In this document: positions 9,709 to 18,466 of the stretch, piece after piece
Position numbering within the stretch: the first letter of the stretch is position 1
Layout of the letters: each line of letters opens with the position of its first letter
Assembly (NCBI GenBank): GCA_015231405.1
Contig: JADGBR010000025.1
Location: 1-52,532, forward strand
DNA from: Candidatus Omnitrophota bacterium
GTDB lineage: Bacteria; Omnitrophota; Gorgyraeia; Tantalellales; Tantalellaceae
Length of the DNA: 52,532 nucleotides
Direction: 5' to 3'
Notes under the pieces: model-generated
What the model was told of the DNA's origin: nothing
The model's database searches: none
What the model saw: only the letters and a program-made list of their open reading frames with translations
Program-made: the position numbers and the translations under genes

Positions 9709-10875
9709 ATGGAAAAAATAATAAAATCAGTCAAGAACGGCACCCCGATCTACATAAAGCCCTACAAGGAGCCGAAGGTTTGGGGCATCGGCGGTATAGG
9801 GGAATATTGGTATGGCGCCGAAAAAGGGGAAAAAAGTTCCCTTGGGGTTATAGGCAAAAACAGCGTACCTCTTGATATGCTGCTAAAAGCTATCCCGCAT
9901 GAACTTTTAGGTGAAAAGGTCTTTAAAAAATACGGTATTTTTCTGCCTTTAGTCAAGATACTCACCCCCGCCGGTCGTTTATCTGTCCAGTTCCACGACG
10001 CCAAGAACGAACTTTGGGTCGTAACAGGTATTCATAAAGAAATAACTGGCAATAAACCTGACCTTATCGTGGGTTTTTCCCCTAAAGCTCTTAAGAAACA
10101 TAAGGGGAACATACGCAAAGAGTATTTAAAAGCCCTGGAGGTGTACGGCGACAGTTTGAATGCCCTGATATCATCGATGGAAGAAAAAGGCATGAGGGTA
10201 ACCTTATCCCTTTCCGGGAACGCGATAAAGGCCGCGGAGAATGTGAAGGACGAAGATCCTGGCATTAAAAAACTTCTAGGAGCGCTTAAATCGGCCGGGG
10301 AAAAGCTGGACGGGTTTTACCACCATGTAAGAGTAAGGATAGGTGACGTAATCCCCGTCCCTAAAGGAACTCTGCACGCTCTGGGTCCGGGCATCGAGGT
10401 GGTCGAGCCCCAGATACCCGGGCCGACGCAATCCCTTGAGGACGGGGCGACCTATCCCGTGCGATACAATTTCCCCGCTCATCCCGCCGCTACGGCAAAA
10501 AAACCCCTCGACCTGGACAGGGTAGGGGAGATCAATATATCCGAATGGAAAAAAGGAGAGATAGAAACCATATTCGATAAGGACCAGGTATCCGTCGGGC
10601 GTATGCCAGGCAAGTTCGAGGAAAAGGGAATGCAGGTTAACAGGATATCCATGAACAAGGGATCAAGGCTTGTCTTTGACGGTCTAAAGACCTATCACAT
10701 TTACGTAGTGGTGAGCGGTAACGCCGCGCTTCAAGGGCTTGATGAGGAAAAATACAACATACCGAAGGCTGTCCCGGGAGGAGAAATGCTCCTCGTGCCC
10801 GCCTGTATCGGGGGATTCGAAGTGCTCTCAGGCGCGAATACAGAGCTCCTGGACATTTTTACCCCCGTTCCTTAG
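9709..10875 (+). CDS. manA: Mannose-6-phosphate isomerase, type I-like
   Basis: 388 residues; interconverts mannose-6-phosphate and fructose-6-phosphate in the cytoplasm. The ATG at 9709 was chosen because AAAGGAGA sits just upstream; an in-frame ATG 45 bases earlier lies inside the word-repeat palindrome. Type I cupin zinc ligands are visible: QFH (Q94, H96), the Glu of KNELWVV (E101) and the His of GTLHALG (H223). The GPGIEVVEPQIPGPTQ segment also fits. It follows the phosphomannomutase fusion and precedes the mannoside locus, so it fits the last step that feeds mannose into glycolysis. A promoter of its own may lie within the repeat; none is clear. Confidence 0.88.
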   Translation: MEKIIKSVKNGTPIYIKPYKEPKVWGIGGIGEYWYGAEKGEKSSLGVIGKNSVPLDMLLKAIPHELLGEKVFKKYGIFLPLVKILTPAGRLSVQFHDAKNELWVVTGIHKEITGNKPDLIVGFSPKALKKHKGNIRKEYLKALEVYGDSLNALISSMEEKGMRVTLSLSGNAIKAAENVKDEDPGIKKLLGALKSAGEKLDGFYHHVRVRIGDVIPVPKGTLHALGPGIEVVEPQIPGPTQSLEDGATYPVRYNFPAHPAATAKKPLDLDRVGEINISEWKKGEIETIFDKDQVSVGRMPGKFEEKGMQVNRISMNKGSRLVFDGLKTYHIYVVVSGNAALQGLDEEKYNIPKAVPGGEMLLVPACIGGFEVLSGANTELLDIFTPVP

Positions 10876-10893
10876 AATAACTTTTTAAAATCT

Positions 10894-10922
10894 TTGACAG
10901 GGTCTGTCTTTTCCTGTAAAAT
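10894..10922 (+). promoter_or_regulatory. Consensus promoter for the mannoside operon
   Basis: TTGACA (10894-10899), 17-bp spacer, TAAAAT (10917-10922), giving a leader of about 60 nt before the permease gene. Confidence 0.8.
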
Positions 10923-10990
10923 GACCAGACCTTATCTATACCGGCTATTATTCAAGTGGCATAATACTAATAGTTTGCGCTTACAGGGGT

Positions 10991-11905
10991 ATGATGGAGC
11001 AAGAAACATTCCGGCAAAAGTTCCGTAGACAAAAAGTGTCATACCTCTTTATAAGCGTTCCGTTCTTCCTGTTCTTTATCTTTCAGCTAGTACCGCTATT
11101 CGTGTCATTTTTTCTGTCTTTCACGCAGTATGACGTGATCCACCCGCCGAAATTCATCGGGCTTGAGAACTACAGGAAGATATTTTTCGAGGATCCGCTG
11201 TTCTGGCTGGCTATCAAGAATACCGCGGTATATACCGCCGGCGTGGTCCCCACAGGCATTTGTATATCCCTTCTTTTGGCCGTAGCTATCGATCAGAAGA
11301 TCAGGTTCAAGAATTTCTTTAAATCGATATTCTTTCTTCCGACCGTGACCGCGATGATCGCGGTGTCGGTCATATGGAAATGGTGTTACGCCGGGGAAAA
11401 ATACGGCCTTTTCAATTTTCTTCTCATGAAAGCCGGCTTTAGCCCCGTGGATTGGCTCGCCTCGCCGACATGGACGCTTCCGTCGATAATGATAATGTCC
11501 GTCTGGGCGGGTATCGGTTATAACATGATACTATTCCTCGCGGGGCTCCAGACCATACCGCATACCATGTACGAGGCGGCTGAGATCGACGGCGCCGGAT
11601 TCTGGAGGCAGTTCTTTCACATTACGCTCCCTCTTCTCAGACCAACGATCATCTTTGTCACAATGATGAGCCTTATCTTCAGCTTCCAGGTTTTTGAGCA
11701 GATATACATAATGACGGGGGAGATGGGAGAAATGGGGGGCGTCCTTAACTCGGCGCTCACGATAGTGGCTTATCTCTATGACCAGGGTTTCCAGAAGTTC
11801 CATATGGGATACGCGTCGGCGTTGGCCTACATAATAGCTTTTTGCGTTTTTATCATCACTATGCTTTACAAAGGCGTGATGAAAGATACCAAGGTGGAGT
11901 ATTGA
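10991..11905 (+). CDS. Carbohydrate ABC transporter permease, MalF/UgpA type
   Basis: 304 residues, about six membrane segments. The EAA loop that contacts the ATPase reads EAAEIDGAGFWRQFFHITLP and begins at E195, the standard CUT1-family signature. The start could be 10991 or the adjacent ATG at 10994; only a weak AGGGG precedes it. The stop overlaps the next permease start (TGATG), so the two are translationally coupled. The solute-binding partner is probably the lipoprotein at 18467. No ATP-binding gene is in the window, so the pair likely uses a shared MsmX-type ATPase encoded elsewhere. Confidence 0.92.
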   Translation: MMEQETFRQKFRRQKVSYLFISVPFFLFFIFQLVPLFVSFFLSFTQYDVIHPPKFIGLENYRKIFFEDPLFWLAIKNTAVYTAGVVPTGICISLLLAVAIDQKIRFKNFFKSIFFLPTVTAMIAVSVIWKWCYAGEKYGLFNFLLMKAGFSPVDWLASPTWTLPSIMIMSVWAGIGYNMILFLAGLQTIPHTMYEAAEIDGAGFWRQFFHITLPLLRPTIIFVTMMSLIFSFQVFEQIYIMTGEMGEMGGVLNSALTIVAYLYDQGFQKFHMGYASALAYIIAFCVFIITMLYKGVMKDTKVEY

Positions 11906-12750
11906 TGCTTAAAGGCGAGATCGTGATCAGGAAAGACGCGCTGGTGATAAAGACTTTCATATACATTTTCCTGGCTGCCGGGGCCGTTACGATGGTGCTC
12001 CCCTATGTGTGGATGGTGGTGACATCCATTAAACCCCTGGATGAGATCCAGGCCTTTCCCCCCAGCTTTGTCGTCAGGCACCCGACTTTGGAACCATACC
12101 GTGACCTTTTCAGCCTGGTGCCCATGGTGCGTTATATCTTCAACAGCCTTTTCGTCGCGGGGAGCATCACCCTTTTCAATGTGTTCGCCACGTCGCTGGC
12201 GGGTTATGCTTTTGCTAAACACAAGTTCTGGGGCAGGGACAAGATATTCTTTATTTTCATAGCGTCGTTGATGATACCCTGGCAGGTCAACATAATTCCG
12301 GGGTTCATCATCGTTAAGAACCTGGGTTGGCTTAACACGTACACGGGACTTATTGTTCCGGCTATGGCATGGTGCGCTTTCGGAATTTTTCTGAACAGGC
12401 AGTTCATTTATAGTATACCCGACGACCTTATCGACGCCGCCAGGATGGACGGATGCAGCGAATTCAGGATATACTGCCTGGTCATACTTCCGCTCATTAA
12501 GCCAGTGCTGGCGACGCTCGCAATATTCACTTTTTTGCAGCAGTGGAACAATTTTGTCTGGCCCCTGGTCGTGATACATACCAGCTCCATGAGGACCCTT
12601 ACCCTCGGACTAGCGGTATTGACTGGACAATTCGGGGCTAATTATGCTATGGTAATGGCCGGTGCGGTGGTAGCTACCCTGCCGATGCTGATAGTGTATC
12701 TTATGTTCCAGAAGTATATTATAAAAGGTATTAACTTGACGGGCCTGTAA
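11905..12750 (+). CDS. Carbohydrate ABC transporter permease, MalG/UgpE type
   Basis: 281 residues from the ATG at 11905, which overlaps the upstream TGA; an earlier in-frame start would overlap the first permease by 64 bases. About six membrane segments, with an EAA-type loop DAARMDGCSEFRIYCLVILP. It forms the second half of the CUT1 transmembrane channel. Substrate is inferred from neighbours to be beta-mannooligosaccharides. A hairpin terminator follows. Confidence 0.92.
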   Translation: MLKGEIVIRKDALVIKTFIYIFLAAGAVTMVLPYVWMVVTSIKPLDEIQAFPPSFVVRHPTLEPYRDLFSLVPMVRYIFNSLFVAGSITLFNVFATSLAGYAFAKHKFWGRDKIFFIFIASLMIPWQVNIIPGFIIVKNLGWLNTYTGLIVPAMAWCAFGIFLNRQFIYSIPDDLIDAARMDGCSEFRIYCLVILPLIKPVLATLAIFTFLQQWNNFVWPLVVIHTSSMRTLTLGLAVLTGQFGANYAMVMAGAVVATLPMLIVYLMFQKYIIKGINLTGL

Positions 12751-12760
12751 AGGGGTTCCG

Positions 12761-12794
12761 GTTCCCTTTTTATCAGTAAAAAAGGGAACTTTTT
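12761..12794 (+). terminator. Probable terminator after the permease pair
   Basis: GTTCCCTTTTT pairs with AAAAAGGGAAC around a 7-nt loop, followed by five T's. A TATAAT at 12810-12815 then offers a new promoter for the next gene, without a clear -35. Confidence 0.65.
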
Positions 12795-12840
12795 CCGATA
12801 AATTAGTGTTATAATAAACAAGGAGAAAAGTTAACTGACC

Positions 12841-14487
12841 ATGAAAAAATACCTTTCTTTCCTAATGTTCTCTGCTTTATCGATATCCTTGATAGCGTGC
12901 GGGTGTTCGCCCAAGGCACCGTCCGGTCCTGAAAAAGAATTTGTCGGGCCGGTTCCGGCAGGGACCAAAGATCTGGAATTCGCGAAAACCACGGCGAATG
13001 ATCCTCTTTATTACCTCAAGGTATCCGCGGCTAAAGCCTCAAGTTTCGATACCACTCCGGACTGGGCCCCGGAACCAAACCCCATGGCCCCGGTTGACGG
13101 CGATATTCTCACGAGGTGGTCAAGTAATTATGAGGGGAGCAGCGAATGGATATATTTCGATCTTGGCAAAAGATCGGCCGTGAGCGACGTCATCGTAAGG
13201 TGGGAAAGGGCATGTGCCAAAAAATATAAGATACAGGTATCCAACGACGCTGAGACATGGAGAACGGTTTATAATGAAGTCGAGAATCGCGGCGGCGCCA
13301 AGGAAGCTTCTTTCCCCGCCGTTCTGGCGCGATACGTCAGGGTCCAGTGCGTCGAAAAAGCGGACGAAGACTGGGGAATATCGATATGGGAAGTTGAGAT
13401 ATACGGTCCAAAGTCCCTTAACCCCGGAGTTGCCGTATCCAAAGACGATTATACTTCCAAGGGGAAGGAAGAGGGGATGAAGAAGCAGGCGGAGGATCTG
13501 GTGTCCTCACTTGCCGGACCCGTGAAATCCATTCAGGAAAGGTCTTTCCAGAGCGGAGTCGTGTACACTTCATGGACTTCGGATGAGCTTCTCAACCCGG
13601 CTTCGGACATTACCCTGGCGGGTATAAAAAAGAAGGGCTTCGACACCGTAGCCATAATGGTCCCGGCATACCAGGATGAGATATCGTCGGAAAAAGTTTT
13701 CACCAACGACTACGACGGAGGGGACACTCCGAATGAAAAGTCTTTGAAGCACGCAATAGAGACCTGCCATAAGTTGGGCCTAAGGGTCATGTTGAAACCC
13801 CACGTCGACCCCAGGACTAACGAGGCCAGGATTAATATTATCGCTTCCGAGAAATGGTTCGATTCGTACGACGCCTTCATAATAAGATACGCTAAGCTTG
13901 CCGCCGCCGGTAACGTAGAGATATTTTCCATAGGTACGGAGCTTGAGGCGACGACTTTTTCCGCCTGGGATAAAAGATGGCGCGGAGTTATAGCGAAAGC
14001 CAGGGAGGTTTACAAAGGAACGATCACCTATTCGGCGAACTGGACCGAATACAAGGAGGTGCCTTTCTGGGACGTGCTCGATCTTATCGGCATTGACGCC
14101 TATTTTCCCCTCTCAGAGAAAGACGATCCTTCGGCAGAGGAGCTCAGCGCCGCGTGGGAAAAACATGCTGCCGAAATAGAGGCGTGGCTAAACGAAAAAG
14201 GGTTAGCGGCTAAAGGCGTGATCCTGTCAGAAATAGGGTATACCTCCTCCGATGGCACCGGCAGGCAGCCGTGGGCGGCTATTTCCGCCAGGGAAGACCA
14301 GGCGGAGCAGGCTGATTGCCTTAACGCAGTTTTCGAGGTCCTGAGCAAAAAGGAATGGTTCAAGGGCTTTTATATCTGGCAATATATGCCTCAGGAAAGA
14401 TGGAGTCCTTTGGGGTTTACCATAGATAAGAAGAAGGCGGAAGAAGTCGTTAAAAAGTGGTTGGATGTTTTTGTCGCGAAAAAATAA
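12841..14487 (+). CDS. Secreted lipoprotein: discoidin domain + GH113 endo-beta-mannanase
   Basis: 548 residues. A lipoprotein signal with lipobox LIAC (Cys20) predicts membrane anchoring after export. Residues ~60-186 are an F5/8 type C (discoidin) fold (WSSNYEGSSEWIYFDLG...YVRVQC...WEVEIYG), likely carbohydrate-binding. Residues ~235-545 match the GH113 TIM barrel: RVMLKPHVD, FSIGTELE with the probable acid/base E367, YSANW, IGIDAYFPL, and LSEIGYTS with the probable nucleophile E464. GH113 enzymes cleave beta-1,4-mannans. The start follows a good AAGGAGA. The enzyme should release mannooligosaccharides for the adjacent transporter. The family call rests on motif layout, so a related clan GH-A family is possible. 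Confidence 0.85.
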   Translation: MKKYLSFLMFSALSISLIACGCSPKAPSGPEKEFVGPVPAGTKDLEFAKTTANDPLYYLKVSAAKASSFDTTPDWAPEPNPMAPVDGDILTRWSSNYEGSSEWIYFDLGKRSAVSDVIVRWERACAKKYKIQVSNDAETWRTVYNEVENRGGAKEASFPAVLARYVRVQCVEKADEDWGISIWEVEIYGPKSLNPGVAVSKDDYTSKGKEEGMKKQAEDLVSSLAGPVKSIQERSFQSGVVYTSWTSDELLNPASDITLAGIKKKGFDTVAIMVPAYQDEISSEKVFTNDYDGGDTPNEKSLKHAIETCHKLGLRVMLKPHVDPRTNEARINIIASEKWFDSYDAFIIRYAKLAAAGNVEIFSIGTELEATTFSAWDKRWRGVIAKAREVYKGTITYSANWTEYKEVPFWDVLDLIGIDAYFPLSEKDDPSAEELSAAWEKHAAEIEAWLNEKGLAAKGVILSEIGYTSSDGTGRQPWAAISAREDQAEQADCLNAVFEVLSKKEWFKGFYIWQYMPQERWSPLGFTIDKKKAEEVVKKWLDVFVAKK

Positions 14488-14522
14488 CAAACACGCAAGA
14501 TAAAAAGAAGGGAGGGAGAACG

Positions 14523-15113
14523 ATGAAGAAGCTGTTGTTGGGTGTTTTATTAGCAGGTCTCGTGTTAAGCCCCATGGTAAGTGAGGCGGCGGATGAGGTC
14601 CTCTTCAGTTTTGAGGAAGGTATGGACGGCTGGGATATACCCGATTGGGCGTATGAGAAACCCGACCATGTCCAGAGAGAGATAAACATGTCCGATAAGG
14701 TTGCCAGTAACGGGAAAAAAAGCCTTGAGATGATGACGGAGTTCCCTGGCGGCAGCTGGGCCGGAGCCATCATAGAGGTAATGCAGTACATGGATTGGAC
14801 GGACTACACCGAGCTCGCCTGCGACATTTATCTTCCTGAGGGCGCTCCGGAGGGGCTTAAGGGAAAGATGATACTGACCGTCGGCGATACCTGGAAATGG
14901 GTCGAGATGAGCAGGGATTTTGCGCTTGTGCCGGGAGAATGGGTTAAAGTTTCAGCTTCCCTGGCTCCGGGCAGCATAGATTGGCGCAAGGTTCAGGTGG
15001 ACGACGCTTTCAGGAAAGATGTCAGGAAGATAGACATCAGGGTAACATCGAACGGGAAGCCGGCCTATAAGGGCCCGGTCTATATCGACAACATAAGGGT
15101 ATCGAAACCGTAA
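14523..15113 (+). CDS. Exported carbohydrate-binding-like beta-sandwich protein (paralog 1)
   Basis: 196 residues with a cleavable signal peptide ending near VSEAA. The ATG at 14523 was chosen over an upstream one for its AGGGAGGGAG site. The mature part is a single domain beginning with an FEEGMDGWDIPDWA pattern and ending YIDNIRV, typical of jelly-roll sugar-binding domains. No catalytic motif is visible. It shares this whole pattern with the next gene (LTVG.TWKWVEM, PG.WV, DW.KV, DVRKI), so the two are recent paralogs. Sitting between two GH113 genes, it probably binds mannan outside the cytoplasm; it is not assignable by eye to a numbered CBM family. Confidence 0.75.
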   Translation: MKKLLLGVLLAGLVLSPMVSEAADEVLFSFEEGMDGWDIPDWAYEKPDHVQREINMSDKVASNGKKSLEMMTEFPGGSWAGAIIEVMQYMDWTDYTELACDIYLPEGAPEGLKGKMILTVGDTWKWVEMSRDFALVPGEWVKVSASLAPGSIDWRKVQVDDAFRKDVRKIDIRVTSNGKPAYKGPVYIDNIRVSKP

Positions 15114-15132
15114 CAGTGACCGATGTTAAAAT

Positions 15133-15170
15133 TCCGCTCCGGACTTCCGTCCGGAGCGGAAAATTTTTTT
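15133..15170 (+). terminator. Strong terminator between the CBM-like paralogs
   Basis: A perfect 12-bp stem (TCCGCTCCGGAC/GTCCGGAGCGGA) with a 4-nt loop, followed by AAA and seven T's. Confidence 0.92.
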
Positions 15171-15215
15171 ACCGTTATAAAACACCGAACCAAAAATAAG
15201 GGGAAGGACTTAACG

Positions 15216-15908
15216 ATGAATGAGCTCCGAAAACAAAACTTTATCTGGATGGTCATGTTCCTGGCCGTAGCCGTTGTTTTCGGCGCCGGATGCGGGAAAA
15301 AAACCGACAAGCAGTCTGCCGAACAATCGAAAGCCGCTGAAAAACCTGCCGAAGAGATGCAGGCGCCTTCCACAAAACCCATAACCGAGGAAAGGACTTT
15401 TTACGGTTTTGAGAACGACTTGCAGGGTTGGGAGATCCCGGCATGGGCTGAGGGGAAGAACGACTATGTGGCCGAGACCGTGAGCCAATCAAAGGATTTC
15501 GCGTCCGAAGGAACAGCCAGTATGAAAGTTATGGCTAATTTCCCCGGCGGGAACTGGACGGCGGCGCTGGTTGAGATACAGCAGTATCTTGACATAAGTT
15601 TTTACAGGGCGATAAGAGTAGACGTGTACGTTCCGGCCGACGCACCGGAAGGCCTCAAAGCGAGTTTGATACTGACAGTGGGCAACAACTGGAAATTCGT
15701 TGAGATGAACCAGAATATCCCCCTTTCTCCGGGTAAATGGGTGACCATAACCGGCAACATAGAGCCGGGTAGTTACGATTGGAAAAGAGTTGTGCCGGAC
15801 ACCGAGTTCGGACAGGATGTGAGGAAAATTGCTGTCAGGGTAATGTCAAACCGTCAACCTCAGTATAACGGGCCGATCTACATAGATAATATAAGGGTCG
15901 GCAAATAA
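15216..15908 (+). CDS. Lipoprotein with carbohydrate-binding-like domain (paralog 2)
   Basis: 230 residues from the ATG at 15216, preceded by AGGGGAAGG. The signal region ends in a lipobox (GAGC), followed by a ~45-residue linker rich in K, E, A and Q. The domain matches paralog 1: GWEIPAWAEG, a conserved FPGG.W.AA..E..QY, PEGLK, WKFVEM and YIDNIRV. It differs in being lipid-anchored rather than free, so the pair may bind mannan at different distances from the cell. No catalytic residues were recognised. Confidence 0.78.
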   Translation: MNELRKQNFIWMVMFLAVAVVFGAGCGKKTDKQSAEQSKAAEKPAEEMQAPSTKPITEERTFYGFENDLQGWEIPAWAEGKNDYVAETVSQSKDFASEGTASMKVMANFPGGNWTAALVEIQQYLDISFYRAIRVDVYVPADAPEGLKASLILTVGNNWKFVEMNQNIPLSPGKWVTITGNIEPGSYDWKRVVPDTEFGQDVRKIAVRVMSNRQPQYNGPIYIDNIRVGK

Positions 15909-16043
15909 TATTTCGGGAATAATATCGGCAGGGTTGTTTTTACTCTTATTTTAAGCTCTTACTAAAGAGTATTACACAGAAGCTCTATAGTTGTTTGAAA
16001 AGAATATTAACCGTCGAAAAAAAAGAGCTAACCGGGGTACAAA

Positions 16044-17129
16044 ATGGCTGAAATGCGAAAAATCGTGAAAGCGGCGCTACTTGTGGCTATATTAGCCGCT
16101 GTGGTACTAGTATCAAAGTTCTTTATTTTTGGCGTCTTTACGGGATTTAATAAGATACCGCTGGAGTTCCAGAAAGGGATAGCTTATTGCTCATGGGCTG
16201 CTGAGGGCTATAGCAATCCTAAGAGTACAGATTCTCTTAAAGCTCTTAAAGCGACCGGGACGGACCATATTGCGATCCTTGTCACATGGTACCAGACGAA
16301 CTGCTGGTCGGGTGATATACACAGGTTGGAGACCACGCCTTCCGATGAATCTATCATCAGCGCGATAAGGAAAAGCCATGAGCTGGGCCTTAAGGTCATG
16401 TTAAAGCCGCATCTTGATATTATAGACCAGTCCGACGGGAGCTGGAGGGGAGAGATCGGATGCGTAAGGGACCCGGACTGGGATAAATGGTTCGAAGAAT
16501 ACACTAAGTTCATCATGCATTATGTGGATATTGCCCGGAAAGAAAAAGTTGAACTTTTCTGTGTAGGCACCGAGCTGTCTACTACGGCCACGATCAAAGG
16601 TTATAAATGGATCGATTTGATCAAGCTTATCAGAAAAAAATACTCGGGAGCTTTGACCTTCGGCGCTCATTGGGAAACCTATCAGGACATAAGGTTCTGG
16701 AAGGATCTGGATTACATCGGGATAAACGCGTATTTCCCGCTGTCGGAAGAGATGAGGCCGGATAAAGTCAGGCTCAAAGAGGGTTGGGAGAAATGGGTTA
16801 AAGAGATGGAAGATTTCCAGGCCAAGATCGGGAAACCCGTTATATTCCCCGAAGTCGGTTGTAACTCCTCTGATGGGGCCGCGATCAGGCCATGGGAACA
16901 TACCCCGCGTTGGGAAATAAACCTTGGTCTCCAAGCCGATTATTATGATGTTCTGATGGAGATCTTTTCGGAGAAAAAATGGTTTTACGGAGCGTACTGG
17001 TGGTTCTGGGGAACGAACCCCGATATGGGAGGGGATCTTAACGCAAATTTCACCCCTCAGAACAAGCCAGCCGAGGATATAATAAAAAAATGGTATGCGA
17101 AACAGCTTGTCCGGCCGGTGAAGTTTTGA
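16044..17129 (+). CDS. Membrane-anchored GH113 family beta-mannanase/mannosidase
   Basis: 361 residues. One N-terminal hydrophobic segment (~8-32) acts as a signal anchor; the rest is a compact GH113 barrel without the discoidin domain of its paralog at 12841. Motifs: WYQTNCW, LKVMLKPHLD, VGTELS with probable acid/base E177, IGINAYFPL, and FPEVGCNSS with probable nucleophile E270, then WWFWG. The mixture of endo- and exo-like members in the family means chain-end preference cannot be told. It lies 31 bases upstream of the ROK regulator gene. Confidence 0.84.
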   Translation: MAEMRKIVKAALLVAILAAVVLVSKFFIFGVFTGFNKIPLEFQKGIAYCSWAAEGYSNPKSTDSLKALKATGTDHIAILVTWYQTNCWSGDIHRLETTPSDESIISAIRKSHELGLKVMLKPHLDIIDQSDGSWRGEIGCVRDPDWDKWFEEYTKFIMHYVDIARKEKVELFCVGTELSTTATIKGYKWIDLIKLIRKKYSGALTFGAHWETYQDIRFWKDLDYIGINAYFPLSEEMRPDKVRLKEGWEKWVKEMEDFQAKIGKPVIFPEVGCNSSDGAAIRPWEHTPRWEINLGLQADYYDVLMEIFSEKKWFYGAYWWFWGTNPDMGGDLNANFTPQNKPAEDIIKKWYAKQLVRPVKF

Positions 17130-17159
17130 TACCAAAGGGTTTTTGTCAGGGAGGTCGCT

Positions 17160-18422
17160 ATGCGGGGTTTTTTAGACAGGGTTGAAAGGCTTACGGAGAA
17201 GGAAAGAAGGAACTTAAGCATCCTCGACACTATACGCCGAAATAACGAGGTTTCCAGGGCGGATATCTCTAAACTCACAGACCTGAACATAGTGACGGTA
17301 TCGAATTATGTGAGCAAGTATGTTAAAAGCAAACTTGTTTTTGAGACCGGCCTTGATATCTCTTCAGGAGGCCGCAGGCCAGAGCTCTTGAAGCTGAATA
17401 ACGAATTCCGTTATACCATCGGCATAGATCTCGGGGCGCCCCATCTTATCTCCGACGCCTCTATAATAGGGGTTATCCTCGATGTTACCGGCAAAGTCGT
17501 AGCCAAGGAAAAGATAAAAAAAGAAAAAGAATCATTCGAAGCTCTTTCCACCAGAGTGATAGACCTGGTAGACAGGCTGCTCGTGAAGTCAGGCATCGAG
17601 ACTTCGCTGATACATGGTATAGGCGTCGGGATATGGGGAGTTATAGATCGATACCGCGGGATGGTCAGATATGCCGTGGAAGAGGAGATCATCGTAAGTT
17701 ATACGGGGCTTCTGGACAGCTTGGAGAACAGGTTCAACCTCCCTACGATCATTGAGCATGACGCTACGCTGGCGGCTTTCGGCGAAAAATGGTCCGGGAT
17801 CGGAGCAATTTCCAGCGCGGATAATCTGATCTTCATGTGTTCGGATTCCAGCTGCGGGCTGATAATTAACGGGGAATTATATTACGGCGCCAGTAAAAGC
17901 GCCGGCGAATTGAACCTCTCGCCCCCGAGGCCTTCGCAGGAGGCGGTGGCTCTAGACCGTTGTTGGACCAGCTATGAGTACGGGTGCTGCATGAGGTCTA
18001 GGGGTCTCGACCTTTCGATCGCGGCCAGGGTCCGGAACGCTTTGAAAGAAAAGCCCGAGGACGGCCAGATCATCATGAAAATGGCAGGCAATTCGCCTGA
18101 AAATGTCACGTTTGCCATGGCTATAGAGGCATCCGAGGCCGGAGACGAGCTCTCGCGTAAGGTGATTGACGACGCCGGGGATTATCTTGGAACGAAGACA
18201 GCCTTTCTTATTAACCTTTTCAACCCCGAGGTAGTTGTTATCGGCAGGGGAATTGAGAAAGCGGGCGACACTTTCTTTTCGGCTGTCAGGAAATCTGTGC
18301 GGCGATGGGGTTATGAGGAGTCGGTCAAGATAGTCAAGATACTTCCGGCAAGCCTTTCCGAGGATTCCGTGGCGGTCGGGGCGGCGGCACTTGTTACCCA
18401 GGATTTCTTCGCGAAGGTCTAG
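17160..18422 (+). CDS. ROK family transcriptional regulator
   Basis: 420 residues. An N-terminal winged helix (~20-75, IRRNNEVSRADISKLTDLN) precedes a sugar-kinase fold with TIGIDLG, GIGVGIWG and EHDATLAAFGE. The zinc motif normal in ROK proteins (CxCGxxGC, preceded by a conserved His) is not preserved: only CCMRSRG and SAGELNLSPP stand in those places, so kinase activity is doubtful and a purely sensory role is likely. GGGAGGT precedes the ATG. Its position between mannanase and binding-protein genes suggests that it senses a mannose-derived sugar and controls this locus. Confidence 0.88.
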   Translation: MRGFLDRVERLTEKERRNLSILDTIRRNNEVSRADISKLTDLNIVTVSNYVSKYVKSKLVFETGLDISSGGRRPELLKLNNEFRYTIGIDLGAPHLISDASIIGVILDVTGKVVAKEKIKKEKESFEALSTRVIDLVDRLLVKSGIETSLIHGIGVGIWGVIDRYRGMVRYAVEEEIIVSYTGLLDSLENRFNLPTIIEHDATLAAFGEKWSGIGAISSADNLIFMCSDSSCGLIINGELYYGASKSAGELNLSPPRPSQEAVALDRCWTSYEYGCCMRSRGLDLSIAARVRNALKEKPEDGQIIMKMAGNSPENVTFAMAIEASEAGDELSRKVIDDAGDYLGTKTAFLINLFNPEVVVIGRGIEKAGDTFFSAVRKSVRRWGYEESVKIVKILPASLSEDSVAVGAAALVTQDFFAKV

Positions 18423-18466
18423 TCTTTGGCGCTGTAATATCCCATTTTTCAAGAAGAGGCTGAATA

